A program made the translations under genes and the position numbers. Shown here in pieces: positions 1 to 8,656 of a stretch of DNA of 64,000 nt. The stretch's first letter is position 1; each line of letters begins with the position of its first letter. The notes under the pieces were generated by a model that saw nothing but the letters and a program-made list of their open reading frames with translations, did no database searches and was not told where the DNA came from. Origin of the DNA: Neisseria sp. DTU_2020_1000833_1_SI_GRL_NUU_006 (GTDB lineage: Bacteria; Pseudomonadota; Gammaproteobacteria; Burkholderiales; Neisseriaceae); contig CP135593.1 in NCBI GenBank assembly GCA_032388755.1, forward strand, positions 1,922,001 to 1,986,000. Reading direction: 5' to 3'.

Positions 1-232
1 TGGCAAGTCCGGTAACGAAAGCCTGAAACGGCGTAATACCGTGCGGATCATCGCCTTGTTTGCGGCCGCCGAGCATTTCTTTGATACTGCGTCCGAGCAG
101 ACGGAATTGTACGAAACCGGTGGCAAGTGTGAAGAACAGACCTGCACCCAACAATACATACACCAGCCCTGCCCACATCGGATCGTTGATTTTCTGAACC
201 CATTGGTGCAGCAATTCGGTAAAGTTATCCAT
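1..232 (-). CDS. Sodium:alanine symporter family (AGCS) protein, N-terminal part
   Basis: The first 77 residues are visible; the gene runs off the left edge. The family imports alanine or glycine with sodium across the inner membrane. The N-terminus has the typical short amphipathic start (MDNFTELLHQWV), then a first membrane segment near residues 19-40, then the conserved run VQFRLLGRSIKEMLGG and the ITPFQAF element seen in AGCS carriers. The start is an ATG at 232 preceded by AGAAAGGC. A possible promoter lies upstream at 337-365. It is transcribed leftwards, away from the small gene at 566-784. Family is fairly certain; the transported amino acid is inference. Confidence 0.8.
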   Translation of the reverse strand, partial: MDNFTELLHQWVQKINDPMWAGLVYVLLGAGLFFTLATGFVQFRLLGRSIKEMLGGRKQGDDPHGITPFQAFVTGLA

Positions 233-336
233 AAAAAGCCTTTCTAGATACGGCTCTCTGAAGGGATAAACCTGTCAAAGTGCCGCAAAGCTGTTTTCAG
301 ACGACATCGGGATAATACCCAACGCCAAAACGCGCT

Positions 337-365
337 ATTCTAGCAGACTGTTGACAAACTGAAAA
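337..365 (-). promoter_or_regulatory. Candidate promoter for the AGCS symporter gene
   Basis: On the minus strand TTTTCA (360-365) and TAGAAT (337-342) are separated by 17 bases, about 105 bases before the ATG at 232. The -10 is good and the -35 weak. Confidence 0.35.
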
Positions 366-458
366 AACTTTACAGTTCCAGCATTGGCATAATCTTGATA
401 AATATCATAGAGTTTCCTTGCATTACACGACACAGGCTCCAATTTGGGCAAGCAAAAA

Positions 459-499
459 AAGGTCGTCTGAAAGCATATTGGCAGCTTTCAGACGACCTT
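459..499 (-). terminator. DUS inverted-repeat terminator
   Basis: AAGGTCGTCTGAAAGC (459-474) pairs with its exact inverse (484-499) around a 9-base loop. It lies downstream of the small gene at 566-784. Confidence 0.65.
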
Positions 500-565
500 G
501 CTGTTTAAACGTCCATAAAAAACGGCATGGCAAAAGCCATACCGTTGTAGGGAATATATTGTCGA

Positions 566-784
566 CTAAGCTTTCCGATATGGGTTTTCCACACCTTCAA
601 TCAAGGCTTGCAGGTATTCGCGCAACTGTTTTTCACTGCAGCCCATCAGAAGCGCGTCTTCAAATGCGTCTTGTGCTGCTTGATAAAGCTCGGTCATGTT
701 CTCGGTCATGACTTTTACTTTTTCGGTGCAGGATACGATTTGCCCGTCGTCGTCGTACCATTTGGGCATTTCAGGCATACTCAC
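566..784 (-). CDS. Conserved hypothetical protein, 72 aa
   Basis: I do not recognise a named family. The product is small, acidic and soluble, with no signal peptide or membrane segment. It opens MSMPEMPKWYDDDGQIVSC and is then helical, with MTENMTELYQAAQDAFEDAL and a second helix ending ALIEGVENPYRKA. The start is either GTG at 784, about ten bases after AGGA, or the in-frame ATG at 778. It lies 18 bases downstream of the NlpC/P60 gene on the same strand and is probably co-transcribed with it. A DUS hairpin follows. Coding potential is supported by length, a clean start and position in a two-gene unit. Confidence 0.65.
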   Translation of the reverse strand: MSMPEMPKWYDDDGQIVSCTEKVKVMTENMTELYQAAQDAFEDALLMGCSEKQLREYLQALIEGVENPYRKA

Positions 785-802
785 GTTGGTGCTTTCCTAG
801 AC

Positions 803-1462
803 TTAATTGAGAAAACGGGACGGATCGTTTTTCTTCACTCGGCGTGCAAAGGCGTATTTGGCGTTCCAGTATTTGTTGCTGAGGCTGGTGATTTCAATGC
901 GTTTGCCGGTACGCGGAGCGTGGATAAAACGGTCGTTGCCGATGTAGAGTCCGACATGGGAAATCCTGCCGCGTCCCATCGTGCGGAAAAATACCATATC
1001 GCCCGGCTGTAATTCGCCGCGGGATACGCCGACGCCCATTTTTGCCTGTTCAGCGGAGGTACGGGGGAGGTTCAGCCCCATTGAGCGTCTGAAGATATGC
1101 TGCATGAAGCCGCTGCAATCGAAACCGGTAGATGCTGACGTGCCGCCGTAACGGTAGGCAACACCCAAAAGCCCCATCGCGCTGCCGATGAGTTCGTCGG
1201 CACTGTCTGAACTTCTCGATGCACGGACGGGGGCGGCCGGAGCTGAAGGAATGGAATGTACAACGGGAGTTGCTGCGCGCGCGGGTTGGAAATTTATCTG
1301 TGGAGCCTGTACAGGGGCAGGCTGTTTTGCATCTTCAAATTGGTTTAAAACCTGCTGCCTGTTTTTGACGAACACGTCCAGTTCGTCGGCGTTTGCAAAA
1401 TGAATGCCGGACAGCATACAGGCCGAAACCAATAGTGCCGCCAGCCTGGATAAGGCTTTCAT
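803..1462 (-). CDS. NlpC/P60 family cell-wall endopeptidase
   Basis: Predicted exported cysteine peptidase that cuts peptidoglycan stem peptides. The C-terminal half (about 88-205) is an NlpC/P60 domain with the catalytic Cys116 in GFDCSGFM, His169 in ISHVGLYIG and a third polar residue near His181. Residues 30-88 form an Ala/Pro-rich linker. The N-terminus is a signal peptide that can be read two ways: a lipobox VSAC with Cys15, or a type I site after ANA at residue 25. The gene is divergent from ubiB and is followed closely by the small gene at 566-784. The partly palindromic DUS TTTTCAGACGACC lies just upstream, near 1479-1491. Family assignment is firm; lipidation is uncertain. Confidence 0.88.
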   Translation of the reverse strand: MKALSRLAALLVSACMLSGIHFANADELDVFVKNRQQVLNQFEDAKQPAPVQAPQINFQPARAATPVVHSIPSAPAAPVRASRSSDSADELIGSAMGLLGVAYRYGGTSASTGFDCSGFMQHIFRRSMGLNLPRTSAEQAKMGVGVSRGELQPGDMVFFRTMGRGRISHVGLYIGNDRFIHAPRTGKRIEITSLSNKYWNAKYAFARRVKKNDPSRFLN

Positions 1463-1632
1463 GTTTGACTGATTCCATTTTCAGACGACCAGTCTGCCGC
1501 CTGTTATTATGTTATTCTGTATCTAGGATATGCAGGCGATTGTATATAAAAAACAGGATGTTTGGCAAAAAAGCGTCTGTTATATTGCGTTAAAGCGTTG
1601 TTTATAAAAAAATTTGCGAAGACACTCAACCG

Positions 1633-3276
1633 ATGATGATACCCACTCTGCTCGCCATGCGCGACTTTTCCAGAATGCGCGAAATTATTACCGTACTGAC
1701 GAAATACGGCTTGGGCGGCTTTGTGCAGCGCATCCGTTTGGGCGCGGCGGGTGGGGACGAAGTGCATCCCGACAGCCGTTATATGAGTACGCCGCGACGC
1801 TTCCGCAAAGCGTTTGAAGAGCTGGGGCCGACCTTCGTCAAACTCGGTCAGGTATTGTCCACACGGGTCGATATTTTCGGGGCAGAGTGGATTGAAGAGT
1901 TCGAACAACTGCAAAGCAACGTCGCGCCGATACCGTCGTCTGAAATCTATACTTTGGTCGAAGCCTATCTGGGCAAACCCGTTTCCGAAGTGTTCCGCAG
2001 CATAGACCCGAAACCCGCAGGCAGCGCGTCGGTGGCACAGGTGCACCGCGCCGAACTTTTAGACGGAACCGCCGTCGCCGTCAAAGTCAAACGCCCCGAC
2101 ATCGAGCCGGTCATTCAGGCGGATTTGCGGATTTTGAACCACCTCGCCAGACTGATGGAATCCGAAATCCCCGAAGTGCGCCGTTACCAGCCCGTATTGA
2201 TGGTCGCCTATTTTGCCAAGAGTTTGGCAAAAGAAACTGATTTATCAGTAGAGCTGCGCTATATGCAGCGCTTCGGTCAGACCTTTTCAGACGACCCCTT
2301 GGTTCGCATCCCTGCCGTCTATCCCGACATCTCCAACCGGCACATCCTCGTACAAGACTACATCGGCGGCACGCTCCTGAAAGACGCCGACCTCGAAACC
2401 ATGCCCCACACCTTGCGCAGCGGACTTGCCGGACGGATTACCGACACCCTCTTCACCATGATGCTGCGGCAAGGTTTTTTCCATGCCGACCCCCATCCGG
2501 GCAACATCTTCATCAACGACAACGGCGGCATCACCTTCATCGACTTCGGGCTGGTCGGACACCTCGGCAACACCCGCCGCCGCGAAATCCTCAACCTTAT
2601 CAACGCTCTGACCAACAACGACGCGCTGCTCATCCAATACGTCCTCAGCGACTGGGCGCAGGGCGATTTGCCCGACGAAAACCTGCTCGGCGCCGATGTT
2701 TTGGAAATGCTGCTCAACTACGAACACACGCCCATCCGCGACCTGCGCGTCAGCCAAGTCATCAACGACATCACTTCCATCATGCGCCGCCACGGGCTGA
2801 CCCTGCCCGGCGACCTCGTGATGCTCTTCAAAACCCTCATCACCCTCGAAGGCGTCGTCAAACGGCTCGACGGCAGTATCGAACTGCTCGAACGCGCCAA
2901 ACCCATCACCGAAGCCGCCGTCAAAGAACAAGCCTCCGCCGCCCACATCGCCCGCAACGCCAAAACGCAACTGCGCACCCTGTTGCAAATGGCAGAGTCG
3001 CTGCCGCAAGACTTCTTCAGGCTGACCAGAATGCTGCAAAAAGGCAAATTCGGCATCACCCTAGACCTCAAGCAGTCAGACCGCATCAGCCATCAAATCG
3101 ACAGTGCCGCCAACCGCCTGACCATGGGCATCGTCACCGCCGCCCTGATTATCGGTTCGTCCATCGTCATGAGCATAGACACCGGCCCCAAGTTTATCGG
3201 CTTCGTCGGCTACCTTATCGCCTTCGCCAACAGCCTGTGGATTATCTGGTCGGTGTGGCGGTCGGGGAAGCACTAG
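1633..3276 (+). CDS. ubiB: UbiB/ABC1-type atypical kinase/ATPase of ubiquinone synthesis
   Basis: Membrane-anchored accessory ATPase needed for coenzyme Q assembly. At 547 aa it matches E. coli UbiB (546). Visible family motifs are KxGQ (FVKLGQ, 68-73), the Ala-rich loop and AVKVKRP (149-155), HADPHPGN (284-291) and the metal-binding IDFG (303-306). Two hydrophobic C-terminal segments (about 500-545) anchor it to the inner membrane. In some species UbiB sits in a ubiE-ubiJ-ubiB operon; here it stands alone. The coding sequence contains one DUS (near 2287) read as FSDDP. A DUS hairpin follows. The start could also be the second ATG at 1636. Confidence 0.93.
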   Translation: MMIPTLLAMRDFSRMREIITVLTKYGLGGFVQRIRLGAAGGDEVHPDSRYMSTPRRFRKAFEELGPTFVKLGQVLSTRVDIFGAEWIEEFEQLQSNVAPIPSSEIYTLVEAYLGKPVSEVFRSIDPKPAGSASVAQVHRAELLDGTAVAVKVKRPDIEPVIQADLRILNHLARLMESEIPEVRRYQPVLMVAYFAKSLAKETDLSVELRYMQRFGQTFSDDPLVRIPAVYPDISNRHILVQDYIGGTLLKDADLETMPHTLRSGLAGRITDTLFTMMLRQGFFHADPHPGNIFINDNGGITFIDFGLVGHLGNTRRREILNLINALTNNDALLIQYVLSDWAQGDLPDENLLGADVLEMLLNYEHTPIRDLRVSQVINDITSIMRRHGLTLPGDLVMLFKTLITLEGVVKRLDGSIELLERAKPITEAAVKEQASAAHIARNAKTQLRTLLQMAESLPQDFFRLTRMLQKGKFGITLDLKQSDRISHQIDSAANRLTMGIVTAALIIGSSIVMSIDTGPKFIGFVGYLIAFANSLWIIWSVWRSGKH

Positions 3277-3316
3277 CTGCACGTTTACTCAAATCATCAA
3301 TCAGCTCAAAAACAAA

Positions 3317-3371
3317 CAGGTCGTCTGAAAACCAAGGGCGCAGGATTCGCCAAAACGTTTTCAGACGACCT
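3317..3371 (+). terminator. DUS inverted-repeat terminator after ubiB
   Basis: AGGTCGTCTGAAAAC (about 3318-3332) pairs with GTTTTCAGACGACCT (about 3357-3371) across a 24-base loop between ubiB and hslO. Confidence 0.55.
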
Positions 3372-3435
3372 TGATTTCCCTGCGGACGCAACCATATAGC
3401 CGTCAATCCGTCATCCAGATATAACAGAGGAATTT

Positions 3436-4341
3436 ATGCCGCAAACCCAGATCAACCACGCCGACATCCGCACCCGTTTCATCTTCGACGATATGCCCGT
3501 TCGCGGTCTGCACGTCCGCCTTGAAAACGTATGGAAACACATCGTCGGACAAAAACACTATCCCGCCGCCATCCGCCGCGCCTTGGGCGAACTCCTTGCC
3601 GCAGGCGCGCTCCTGTCCGGCAACCTCAAAACCGACGGCACGCTCATCGTCCAAGTTCAAGGGCAAGGTCGTCTGAAAATGCTCGTCGTCGAAGCCACTT
3701 CCGACCAAACCGTCCGCGCCACCGCGCGCTGGGACGAAACCGCCGAAATCAACGACGACGAAAGCCTGACCGACCTTCTCGGCAGCAACAGCGTCTTCGT
3801 CCTCACCCTTCAGCCCAAAGACGCAGAACCTTGGCAGGGCGTCGTCCCGCTCGAAGGCGGCAGCATCGCCCAAATGCTTATCAACTACACCAAACGCTCC
3901 GAACAGCTCGATACCCAAATCGTCCTTGCCTCATCAGACGATGCCTGCGGCGGACTTTTGGTGCAACGCCTGCCTGAGACAGAACCTGACGCGGCATCAT
4001 GGGAACACGTCGGCACGCTGGTTCAAACCCTGACTCCCGAAGAACTGACTGGACTGGACGCACAACACGTCCTCTACCGTCTCTTCCACGAAACCCCTCC
4101 GCGCGTCTTCGATCCGGAAAGCATCGAATTCGCCTGCACCTGTTCGCGCGGGAAAGTCAGCGATATGCTGCTCATGCTGGGCGGCGAAGAAGTCGGCGGC
4201 GTGGTCGCCGAACAAGGCAGCATCCAAATCGACTGCGACTTCTGCCATGCCAAATACGTCTTCGACGAAACCGATGTCAACGCCCTCTTCGGTGCCGATG
4301 TGGTCAACGCCGTCTTAGACGAAGCCAAGCGTCTGCAATAA
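3436..4341 (+). CDS. hslO: Hsp33 redox-regulated chaperone
   Basis: Cytoplasmic holdase chaperone switched on by oxidation and heat. At 301 aa it is close to E. coli Hsp33 (292). The C-terminal zinc switch is complete: Cys234 and Cys236 (CTC) plus Cys267 and Cys270 (CDFC). The N-terminal domain contains the typical opening, with TRFIFDDMPVRG and ALGELLAAGALLSGNLK. An internal DUS at about 3668 is read as GRLKM in place. The start ATG follows AGAGGAAT. A strong DUS terminator follows the stop codon. Family and function are secure. Confidence 0.95.
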   Translation: MPQTQINHADIRTRFIFDDMPVRGLHVRLENVWKHIVGQKHYPAAIRRALGELLAAGALLSGNLKTDGTLIVQVQGQGRLKMLVVEATSDQTVRATARWDETAEINDDESLTDLLGSNSVFVLTLQPKDAEPWQGVVPLEGGSIAQMLINYTKRSEQLDTQIVLASSDDACGGLLVQRLPETEPDAASWEHVGTLVQTLTPEELTGLDAQHVLYRLFHETPPRVFDPESIEFACTCSRGKVSDMLLMLGGEEVGGVVAEQGSIQIDCDFCHAKYVFDETDVNALFGADVVNAVLDEAKRLQ

Positions 4342-4366
4342 ACATCAACGCTTAATATTAATTAAG

Positions 4367-4409
4367 CAAAGGTCGTCTGAAAACGATTTTAGGTTTCAGA
4401 CGACCTTTC
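4367..4409 (+). terminator. DUS inverted-repeat terminator after hslO
   Basis: AAAGGTCGTCTGAAA pairs with TTTCAGACGACCTTT followed by CTTTTATT, giving a hairpin plus T-rich tail. Confidence 0.75.
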
Positions 4410-4514
4410 TTTTATTGATACGGTTCAGGCTTTAGGAGCAACAAGCCCGTAACGTGTGTTTGCCATAAACCCGAACCTTATCGCCCGCTTTAAAATAAAA
4501 AGCACATGGATACA

Positions 4515-4552
4515 AAAAGGCCGTCTGAAACCAAACATTCGGTTTCAGACGG
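4515..4552 (-). terminator. DUS hairpin after mscL, CCGTCTGAA dialect
   Basis: GGCCGTCTGAAACC (4519-4532) pairs with GGTTTCAGACGG (4541-4552). On the minus strand it is followed by CTTTTTG. It uses the AGGCCGTCTGAA form rather than the AGGTCGTCTGAA form that dominates this window. Confidence 0.65.
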
Positions 4553-4585
4553 ACATCGATTTCAAATCTTACAATTATCTTACAA

Positions 4586-5038
4586 TTATAAAGATTGTTT
4601 TTTGTTCAGAGAGTCGCGGATCTCGCGCAACAGCAATACTTCTTCGCTAGGAATTAGGGCTTCTTCTTCAACAGGCGCTTCGGCTTTTTTCATGGAGTTC
4701 AATGCTTTGATAACGGCAAAAATCGCAGCAGCAATGATCAGGAAGCTGATAACGGAGTTGATGAACAGGCCGAGGTTCAGGGTAACGGCACCGGCTGCCT
4801 GGGCTGCCGCCAAACTGGCATAGCCGCCTTCCGGAGCGGCTTGTGCGCCGTCTTTCAGGGTGATGAACAAATTCGAAAAGTCAACGCCGCCGATCAACAG
4901 GCCGATAGGGGGCATGATTACATCGTCAACCAAAGATTTTACGATGCCGCTAAACGCAGTCCCCACGACCAGACCGACTGCCAGGTCGATAACGTTGCCG
5001 CGCATAATAAACTGTTTGAATTCTGAAGCAATAGACAT
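4586..5038 (-). CDS. mscL: Large-conductance mechanosensitive channel MscL
   Basis: Inner-membrane pressure valve that opens on hypo-osmotic shock. The 150-aa product begins with the canonical amphipathic helix and first membrane segment (EFKQFIMRGNVIDLAVGLVV, from residue 6), followed by the DVIMPPIG loop. The second membrane segment is near residues 88-112. The cytoplasmic tail ends in the typical helical bundle (EEVLLLREIRDSL). The start ATG at 5038 is preceded by AGGAGGACA, a strong ribosome binding site. It lies downstream of fabI on the same strand, but a nested hairpin (5229-5277) separates them. Confidence 0.96.
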   Translation of the reverse strand: MSIASEFKQFIMRGNVIDLAVGLVVGTAFSGIVKSLVDDVIMPPIGLLIGGVDFSNLFITLKDGAQAAPEGGYASLAAAQAAGAVTLNLGLFINSVISFLIIAAAIFAVIKALNSMKKAEAPVEEEALIPSEEVLLLREIRDSLNKKQSL

Positions 5039-5228
5039 AAATGTCCTCCTGTATGTTTGTGGATAATAAAGTGAAATTTTTAAAAAAAGTGCGTCCGAAG
5101 CGACGGACGGGCTTTTTCAAACCGGCAGGCATGGTATCGTGTTATTTGTTAAACAAATTTTATAAAAGTTAAAATTTGTTTTTATGACAAAATTCCCGAA
5201 ATATGCCGCCTTTTATATGCAAAAAGAA

Positions 5229-5277
5229 CCGTCTGAAATCGGAGTGTAACTTTTTTACACCACTTATTCAGACGGAT
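5229..5277 (-). terminator. Nested hairpin terminator after fabI
   Basis: CCGTCTGAA (5229-5237) pairs with TTCAGACGG (5268-5276). Inside it GTGTAA pairs with TTACAC. On the minus strand an A/T-rich stretch follows. It separates fabI from mscL. Confidence 0.6.
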
Positions 5278-5321
5278 TTTTGAGTAATAAGTTGTCTTTT
5301 TCTACGAAATATTACAAATCA

Positions 5322-6110
5322 TTACGCCTCTTCGTCGTTCAGGGCGTTGATGCTGTAACCGCCGTCAACGTAAGTGATTTCGCCGGTAATGCCTGAAGAG
5401 AGTTCGGAGAGCAGGAAGGCGGCGGTATTGCCCACTTCATCGATGGTTACGTTGCGGCCAAGCGGGTTGTGGGAAGCGACGTGTCCCAAAAGTTTGCTGA
5501 AATCGGCAATGCCGGAGGCAGCGAGGGTTTTGATCGGACCGGCGGAAATGCCGTTGCAGCGGATGCCTTCTTTGCCCAAGCAGGCGGCGGTAAAGCGGAT
5601 GCCTGCTTCGAGGCTGGCTTTGGCCATGCCCATGACGTTGTAGTTCGGAATCGCACGAACCGCGCCCAAGTAGCTCAGGGCGACGATGGCGGAGTTTCTG
5701 CCGCGCATCATCGGACGGGCGGCTTTTGCCAATGCGGGCAGGCTGTATGCGGAAATTTCGTGTGCGGTGTTAAACGCTTCGCGGCTGATGCTGTCGAGGA
5801 AGTCGCCGCTCAAAGCTTCTTTCGGGGCAAACGCGATGGCGTGCACCAAACCGTCGAGGCCGTCCCAATGTTTGCCCAAGTCAACGAAAACTTGGTTGAT
5901 TTCGTCGTCGCTGGCAACGTCGCAGCGGAACACGAGTTCGGAACCCAATTCGGCAGCCATTTTGCGGACGCGCTCTTCCAGTTTGTCAACAACGTAGGTA
6001 AACGCCAAATCCGCGCCTTGTTCGCGGCAGGCTTTGGCAATGCCGTAAGCGATGGAACGCTCGGAAATCATGCCGGTGATCAGGATTTTTTTACCTTGCA
6101 GAAAACCCAT
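5322..6110 (-). CDS. fabI: Enoyl-[acyl-carrier-protein] reductase (NADH) FabI
   Basis: Last reduction step of each fatty-acid elongation cycle (FAS II), cytoplasmic. The 262-aa product is a full-length short-chain dehydrogenase of the FabI type: nucleotide-binding GMISERSIAYGIA (13-25) and the catalytic set Tyr147, Tyr157 and Lys164 (SYLGA, YNVMGMAK), each one position beyond E. coli Tyr146/Tyr156/Lys163. The frame is open well upstream of the true start; the ATG at 6110 is chosen because the family begins MGFLQGKKILITG and because AAAGGAC precedes it. It is divergent from orn, with an inverted DUS pair between the two. Confidence 0.96.
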   Translation of the reverse strand: MGFLQGKKILITGMISERSIAYGIAKACREQGADLAFTYVVDKLEERVRKMAAELGSELVFRCDVASDDEINQVFVDLGKHWDGLDGLVHAIAFAPKEALSGDFLDSISREAFNTAHEISAYSLPALAKAARPMMRGRNSAIVALSYLGAVRAIPNYNVMGMAKASLEAGIRFTAACLGKEGIRCNGISAGPIKTLAASGIADFSKLLGHVASHNPLGRNVTIDEVGNTAAFLLSELSSGITGEITYVDGGYSINALNDEEA

Positions 6111-6222
6111 TTTTTGTCCTTTAAAGTGTGGTATTGCGGTTTGATGAAACTGAGCATTATAGCAAACTGAGGCGGTTTCGGTATAGAAAACAAGAGATAA
6201 CCTGTCGTCTTGACGGAAAACG

Positions 6223-6253
6223 AAGGTCGTCTGAAACTTTTTCAGACGACCTT
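6223..6253. repeat. Inverted DUS pair between divergent fabI and orn
   Basis: AAGGTCGTCTGAAA and its inverse flank a 3-base loop. Unlike most pairs here it lies at the 5' side of both neighbours, so it is not a conventional terminator for either. Confidence 0.8.
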
Positions 6254-6311
6254 TGCACATCAAATCCCTTATAATGCCGCCCATTGTTTTCAACGGAAAA
6301 GGCTGTCTGAA

Positions 6312-6860
6312 ATGACCCAAAACGCAAACAACCTCTGCTGGCTCGACATGGAAATGACCGGGCTTGACCCCGAACGCGAACGCATTATCGAAGTCGCCAT
6401 GATTATTACTGACTCCGATTTGAACGTCTTGGCGCAGTCCGAAGTTTATGCCGTCCACCAAAGCGACGAACTGCTCGACGGCATGGACGAATGGAACACC
6501 GCCACCCACGAGCGTACAGGATTAACCCGGCGCGTGCGCGAATCGCAACTCACCGAAGCGGAAGTGGAACAAAAACTGCTGGACTTTATCGCGCAATGGA
6601 TTCCCGAAAAAGCCACGCCGATGTGCGGCAATTCCATCCATCAAGACCGCCGCTTCATGGTCAAATACATGCCGCGTCTCGAAGCATATTTCCACTACCG
6701 TAATCTGGACGTGTCCACCCTGAAAGAACTCGCCAAACGTTGGAATCCACCCGTTGCCAAAGGCGTGGTGAAACGCGGTTCGCATCAGGCTTTGGACGAC
6801 ATTCTCGAAAGCATCGAGGAAATGCGCTACTACCGCGAAAACTTCTTGAAACTGCCTTAA
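6312..6860 (+). CDS. orn: Oligoribonuclease (3'-5' exoribonuclease)
   Basis: Degrades 2-5 nt RNA fragments to mononucleotides in the cytoplasm. The 182-aa product is a DEDDh exonuclease: Asp12 and Glu14 in LDMEMTGLDP, the central CGNSIHQDRRFM segment, and the C-terminal HQALDDILESIEE with the last catalytic His and Asp. The ATG at 6312 fits the family start. The frame is open for 34 codons upstream, but those codons read through a DUS and do not match the family. The start codon abuts a one-base variant of the CCGTCTGAA-type DUS (GGCTGTCTGAA then ATG). Confidence 0.95.
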   Translation: MTQNANNLCWLDMEMTGLDPERERIIEVAMIITDSDLNVLAQSEVYAVHQSDELLDGMDEWNTATHERTGLTRRVRESQLTEAEVEQKLLDFIAQWIPEKATPMCGNSIHQDRRFMVKYMPRLEAYFHYRNLDVSTLKELAKRWNPPVAKGVVKRGSHQALDDILESIEEMRYYRENFLKLP

Positions 6861-6886
6861 ATCCTTGCCAACACGAGCAACAATAC

Positions 6887-6935
6887 AAAAAGGTCGTCTG
6901 AAAGCCTCAAACCCATTCTTTCAGACGACCTTTTT
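6887..6935 (+). terminator. DUS inverted-repeat terminator after orn
   Basis: AAAAGGTCGTCTGAAAG pairs with CTTTCAGACGACCTTTTT; the T-run follows directly. Confidence 0.8.
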
Positions 6936-7075
6936 ACATTTTGAAAGTCTGTGTAGCGCACTTACGTCAGTCATACACCCTCCCGAAATCTACGCATCTC
7001 CTGCCAAATACCGCCATATCAATGCAACAAACCGACAAAAATACCGGTTCCAAATTTCAAGATTCTGAACAAACG

Positions 7076-7105
7076 CTGACACACAATTACAGAAAACAGT
7101 ATAAT
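7076..7105 (+). promoter_or_regulatory. Promoter of the Sel1-repeat gene at 7135
   Basis: CTGACA (7076-7081) and a perfect TATAAT (7100-7105) are 18 bases apart. This is one of the best sigma-70-type matches in the window and gives a leader of about 23 bases. Confidence 0.6.
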
Positions 7106-7134
7106 ACACTACTCAAAATGCCTATTCCGATGCC

Positions 7135-8517
7135 ATGACCATCATTCCAAAACGACTATCGCTGCAAGATATCGTCCCGACAGAACCCCCTTTCGAGGGC
7201 AATCTTCGGGACTTTTTGCCTTTACAGCAAATCATGGAAGACGGGAACGAAAAAGCGGTATACCGTATGTGCGGTATGCTGCTTGGCGGCAAGGAAAACC
7301 GCAGGGCATTATCAGGCGTAGAATACATCGCATCCGGAGGGTTTTCGTATACGGCATACAGGTTGCTGCATTGGAGCGACCGTTTCGGACTGTCTGCCGA
7401 CAAACTGCTGGATGCTTACGCAGATTTCGGCGAACGCGGGTTCTCAGCGGCGCAAACCGCACTGATGCGTTATTACGCAGAACGCAACGACCTGCAATTT
7501 CTCTATTGGGCACAATGCGCCGCCCCGCAATCCCCTGAAGCGCAATACCTTATCGCGCGGCAGTATGCCCTGGCGGATAATTGGGAAAAGGCGCTAAATT
7601 GGTACAACCAGGCAGCCTCCCAGGGCTGGTCGCAGGCATGCCTGCAATTAGGGAAATCCTTCCTTTACGGCTGCGGCGTTTCTGCCGATTCTGCGCAGGC
7701 AGAAGTCTATTTGGAATATGCCGCCGAACACGGCTGGGTCGAAGCACAAATCCTGCTGGCAGATTTATTGGCGGCAAAAGGAAACAAAGACGCCCTGTCT
7801 TGGTACAGCCTTGCCGCCGTTCAGGGCAGCGCGGCGGCGCAAACCGCCTTAGCACGGCAATATCTGACCGGCAAGCTGACCGACCGCGACCCGTTACAGG
7901 CGTTCAAATACGCCAGAACCGCCGCAGACAGGCAGTTTCCGGATGCGTTATGCCTGATGGGCGACCTCTGCCGCTACGGACTGGGCATACGCCCCGATTT
8001 ATCCGTCGCGCAACAATACTACCGCCACGCCGCCGCATTGGGCAGCATGGCTGCCGTACAGAAGCTGCTCAGCGAGGCCGCCCTGCACCAACCGGAACAT
8101 TACGAAAAACTCAAATCCGAAGCCTTGCAGCGTCAGGAAACCGAGCAGCTTTGCCGCTCTGCCGCAGCCTGCCTTGACGGCATCGGACAAAAAAAAGACT
8201 ACGCCCGCGCGCGACGGCTTTATCTGGAAGCCGTCGTCTTCAACCATGCCGATGCAGCAGCCGGTTTGGGCAAAATCTATTATTACGGCCTGGGCATTCC
8301 TGCCGATGCCGGTTCGGCGGCGTACTGGTTCGGCATAGCGGCGGAACAAAACCATCCTGAAGCGCAATATTATTCGGCATTCCTCCTCTACCACGGACAA
8401 GGTACCGCCATGAATGTTCCCGCCGCCTACGATTACCTTCAGGCAGCAGCAGACAACGGGTATGGCAACCCGCAGGAACTCAGGGCAATATTGGAGCAAT
8501 GGCAGTGCGAACGTTGA
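7135..8517 (+). CDS. Sel1-like (SLR/TPR) repeat protein, cytoplasmic
   Basis: The 460-aa protein has no signal peptide. Its first 90 or so residues match nothing I recognise. From about residue 125 it is a chain of Sel1-like repeats of roughly 36 residues, such as AQYLIARQYALADNWEKALN and GKIYYYGLGIPADAGSAAYW. These helical hairpins mediate protein-protein contacts. The partner is unknown. The repeats are diverged, unlike the nearly identical units of the two secreted Sel1 genes at 30.3-32.3 kb, so the genes are not recent copies. A good promoter precedes it, but no clear Shine-Dalgarno site does. A Correia element and a DUS terminator lie downstream. Confidence 0.85.
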   Translation: MTIIPKRLSLQDIVPTEPPFEGNLRDFLPLQQIMEDGNEKAVYRMCGMLLGGKENRRALSGVEYIASGGFSYTAYRLLHWSDRFGLSADKLLDAYADFGERGFSAAQTALMRYYAERNDLQFLYWAQCAAPQSPEAQYLIARQYALADNWEKALNWYNQAASQGWSQACLQLGKSFLYGCGVSADSAQAEVYLEYAAEHGWVEAQILLADLLAAKGNKDALSWYSLAAVQGSAAAQTALARQYLTGKLTDRDPLQAFKYARTAADRQFPDALCLMGDLCRYGLGIRPDLSVAQQYYRHAAALGSMAAVQKLLSEAALHQPEHYEKLKSEALQRQETEQLCRSAAACLDGIGQKKDYARARRLYLEAVVFNHADAAAGLGKIYYYGLGIPADAGSAAYWFGIAAEQNHPEAQYYSAFLLYHGQGTAMNVPAAYDYLQAAADNGYGNPQELRAILEQWQCER

Positions 8518-8551
8518 AGATAAGCCGCCGTTGATTTCCGTCAGACAATAA

Positions 8552-8656
8552 TATAGTGGATTAAATTTAAATCAGGAAAAGGCGACGAAGCCGCAGACAG
8601 TACAGATAGTACGGCAAGGCGAGGCAACGCCGTACTGGTTTAAAGTTAATCCACTA
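8552..8656. mobile_element. Short Correia repeat element (CREE)
   Basis: 105 bases starting TATAGTGGATTAAATTTAAA and ending in the inverse TTAATCCACTA. The centre carries the typical GCGACGAAGCCGCAGACAGT and GGCGAGGCAACGCCGTACTG blocks. It is the short form lacking the inner segment of about 50 bases. The last TA of the right end is lost. It lies between two convergent genes, directly before a DUS hairpin. Confidence 0.88.

Larger units (their letters stand above)
233..565. other. Intergenic region, 333 bases
   Basis: Holds a single DUS (TTTTCAGACGAC near 295-306), the candidate symporter promoter and a DUS hairpin at 459-499 that probably ends the small gene at 566-784. I see no other gene or RNA here. 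Confidence 0.6.

Noticed and set aside
6111..6509. N-terminal extension of fabI by 133 codons
   Set aside because: The extra codons overlap orn and the DUS pair and are not FabI-like; the family start at 6110 has a ribosome binding site.
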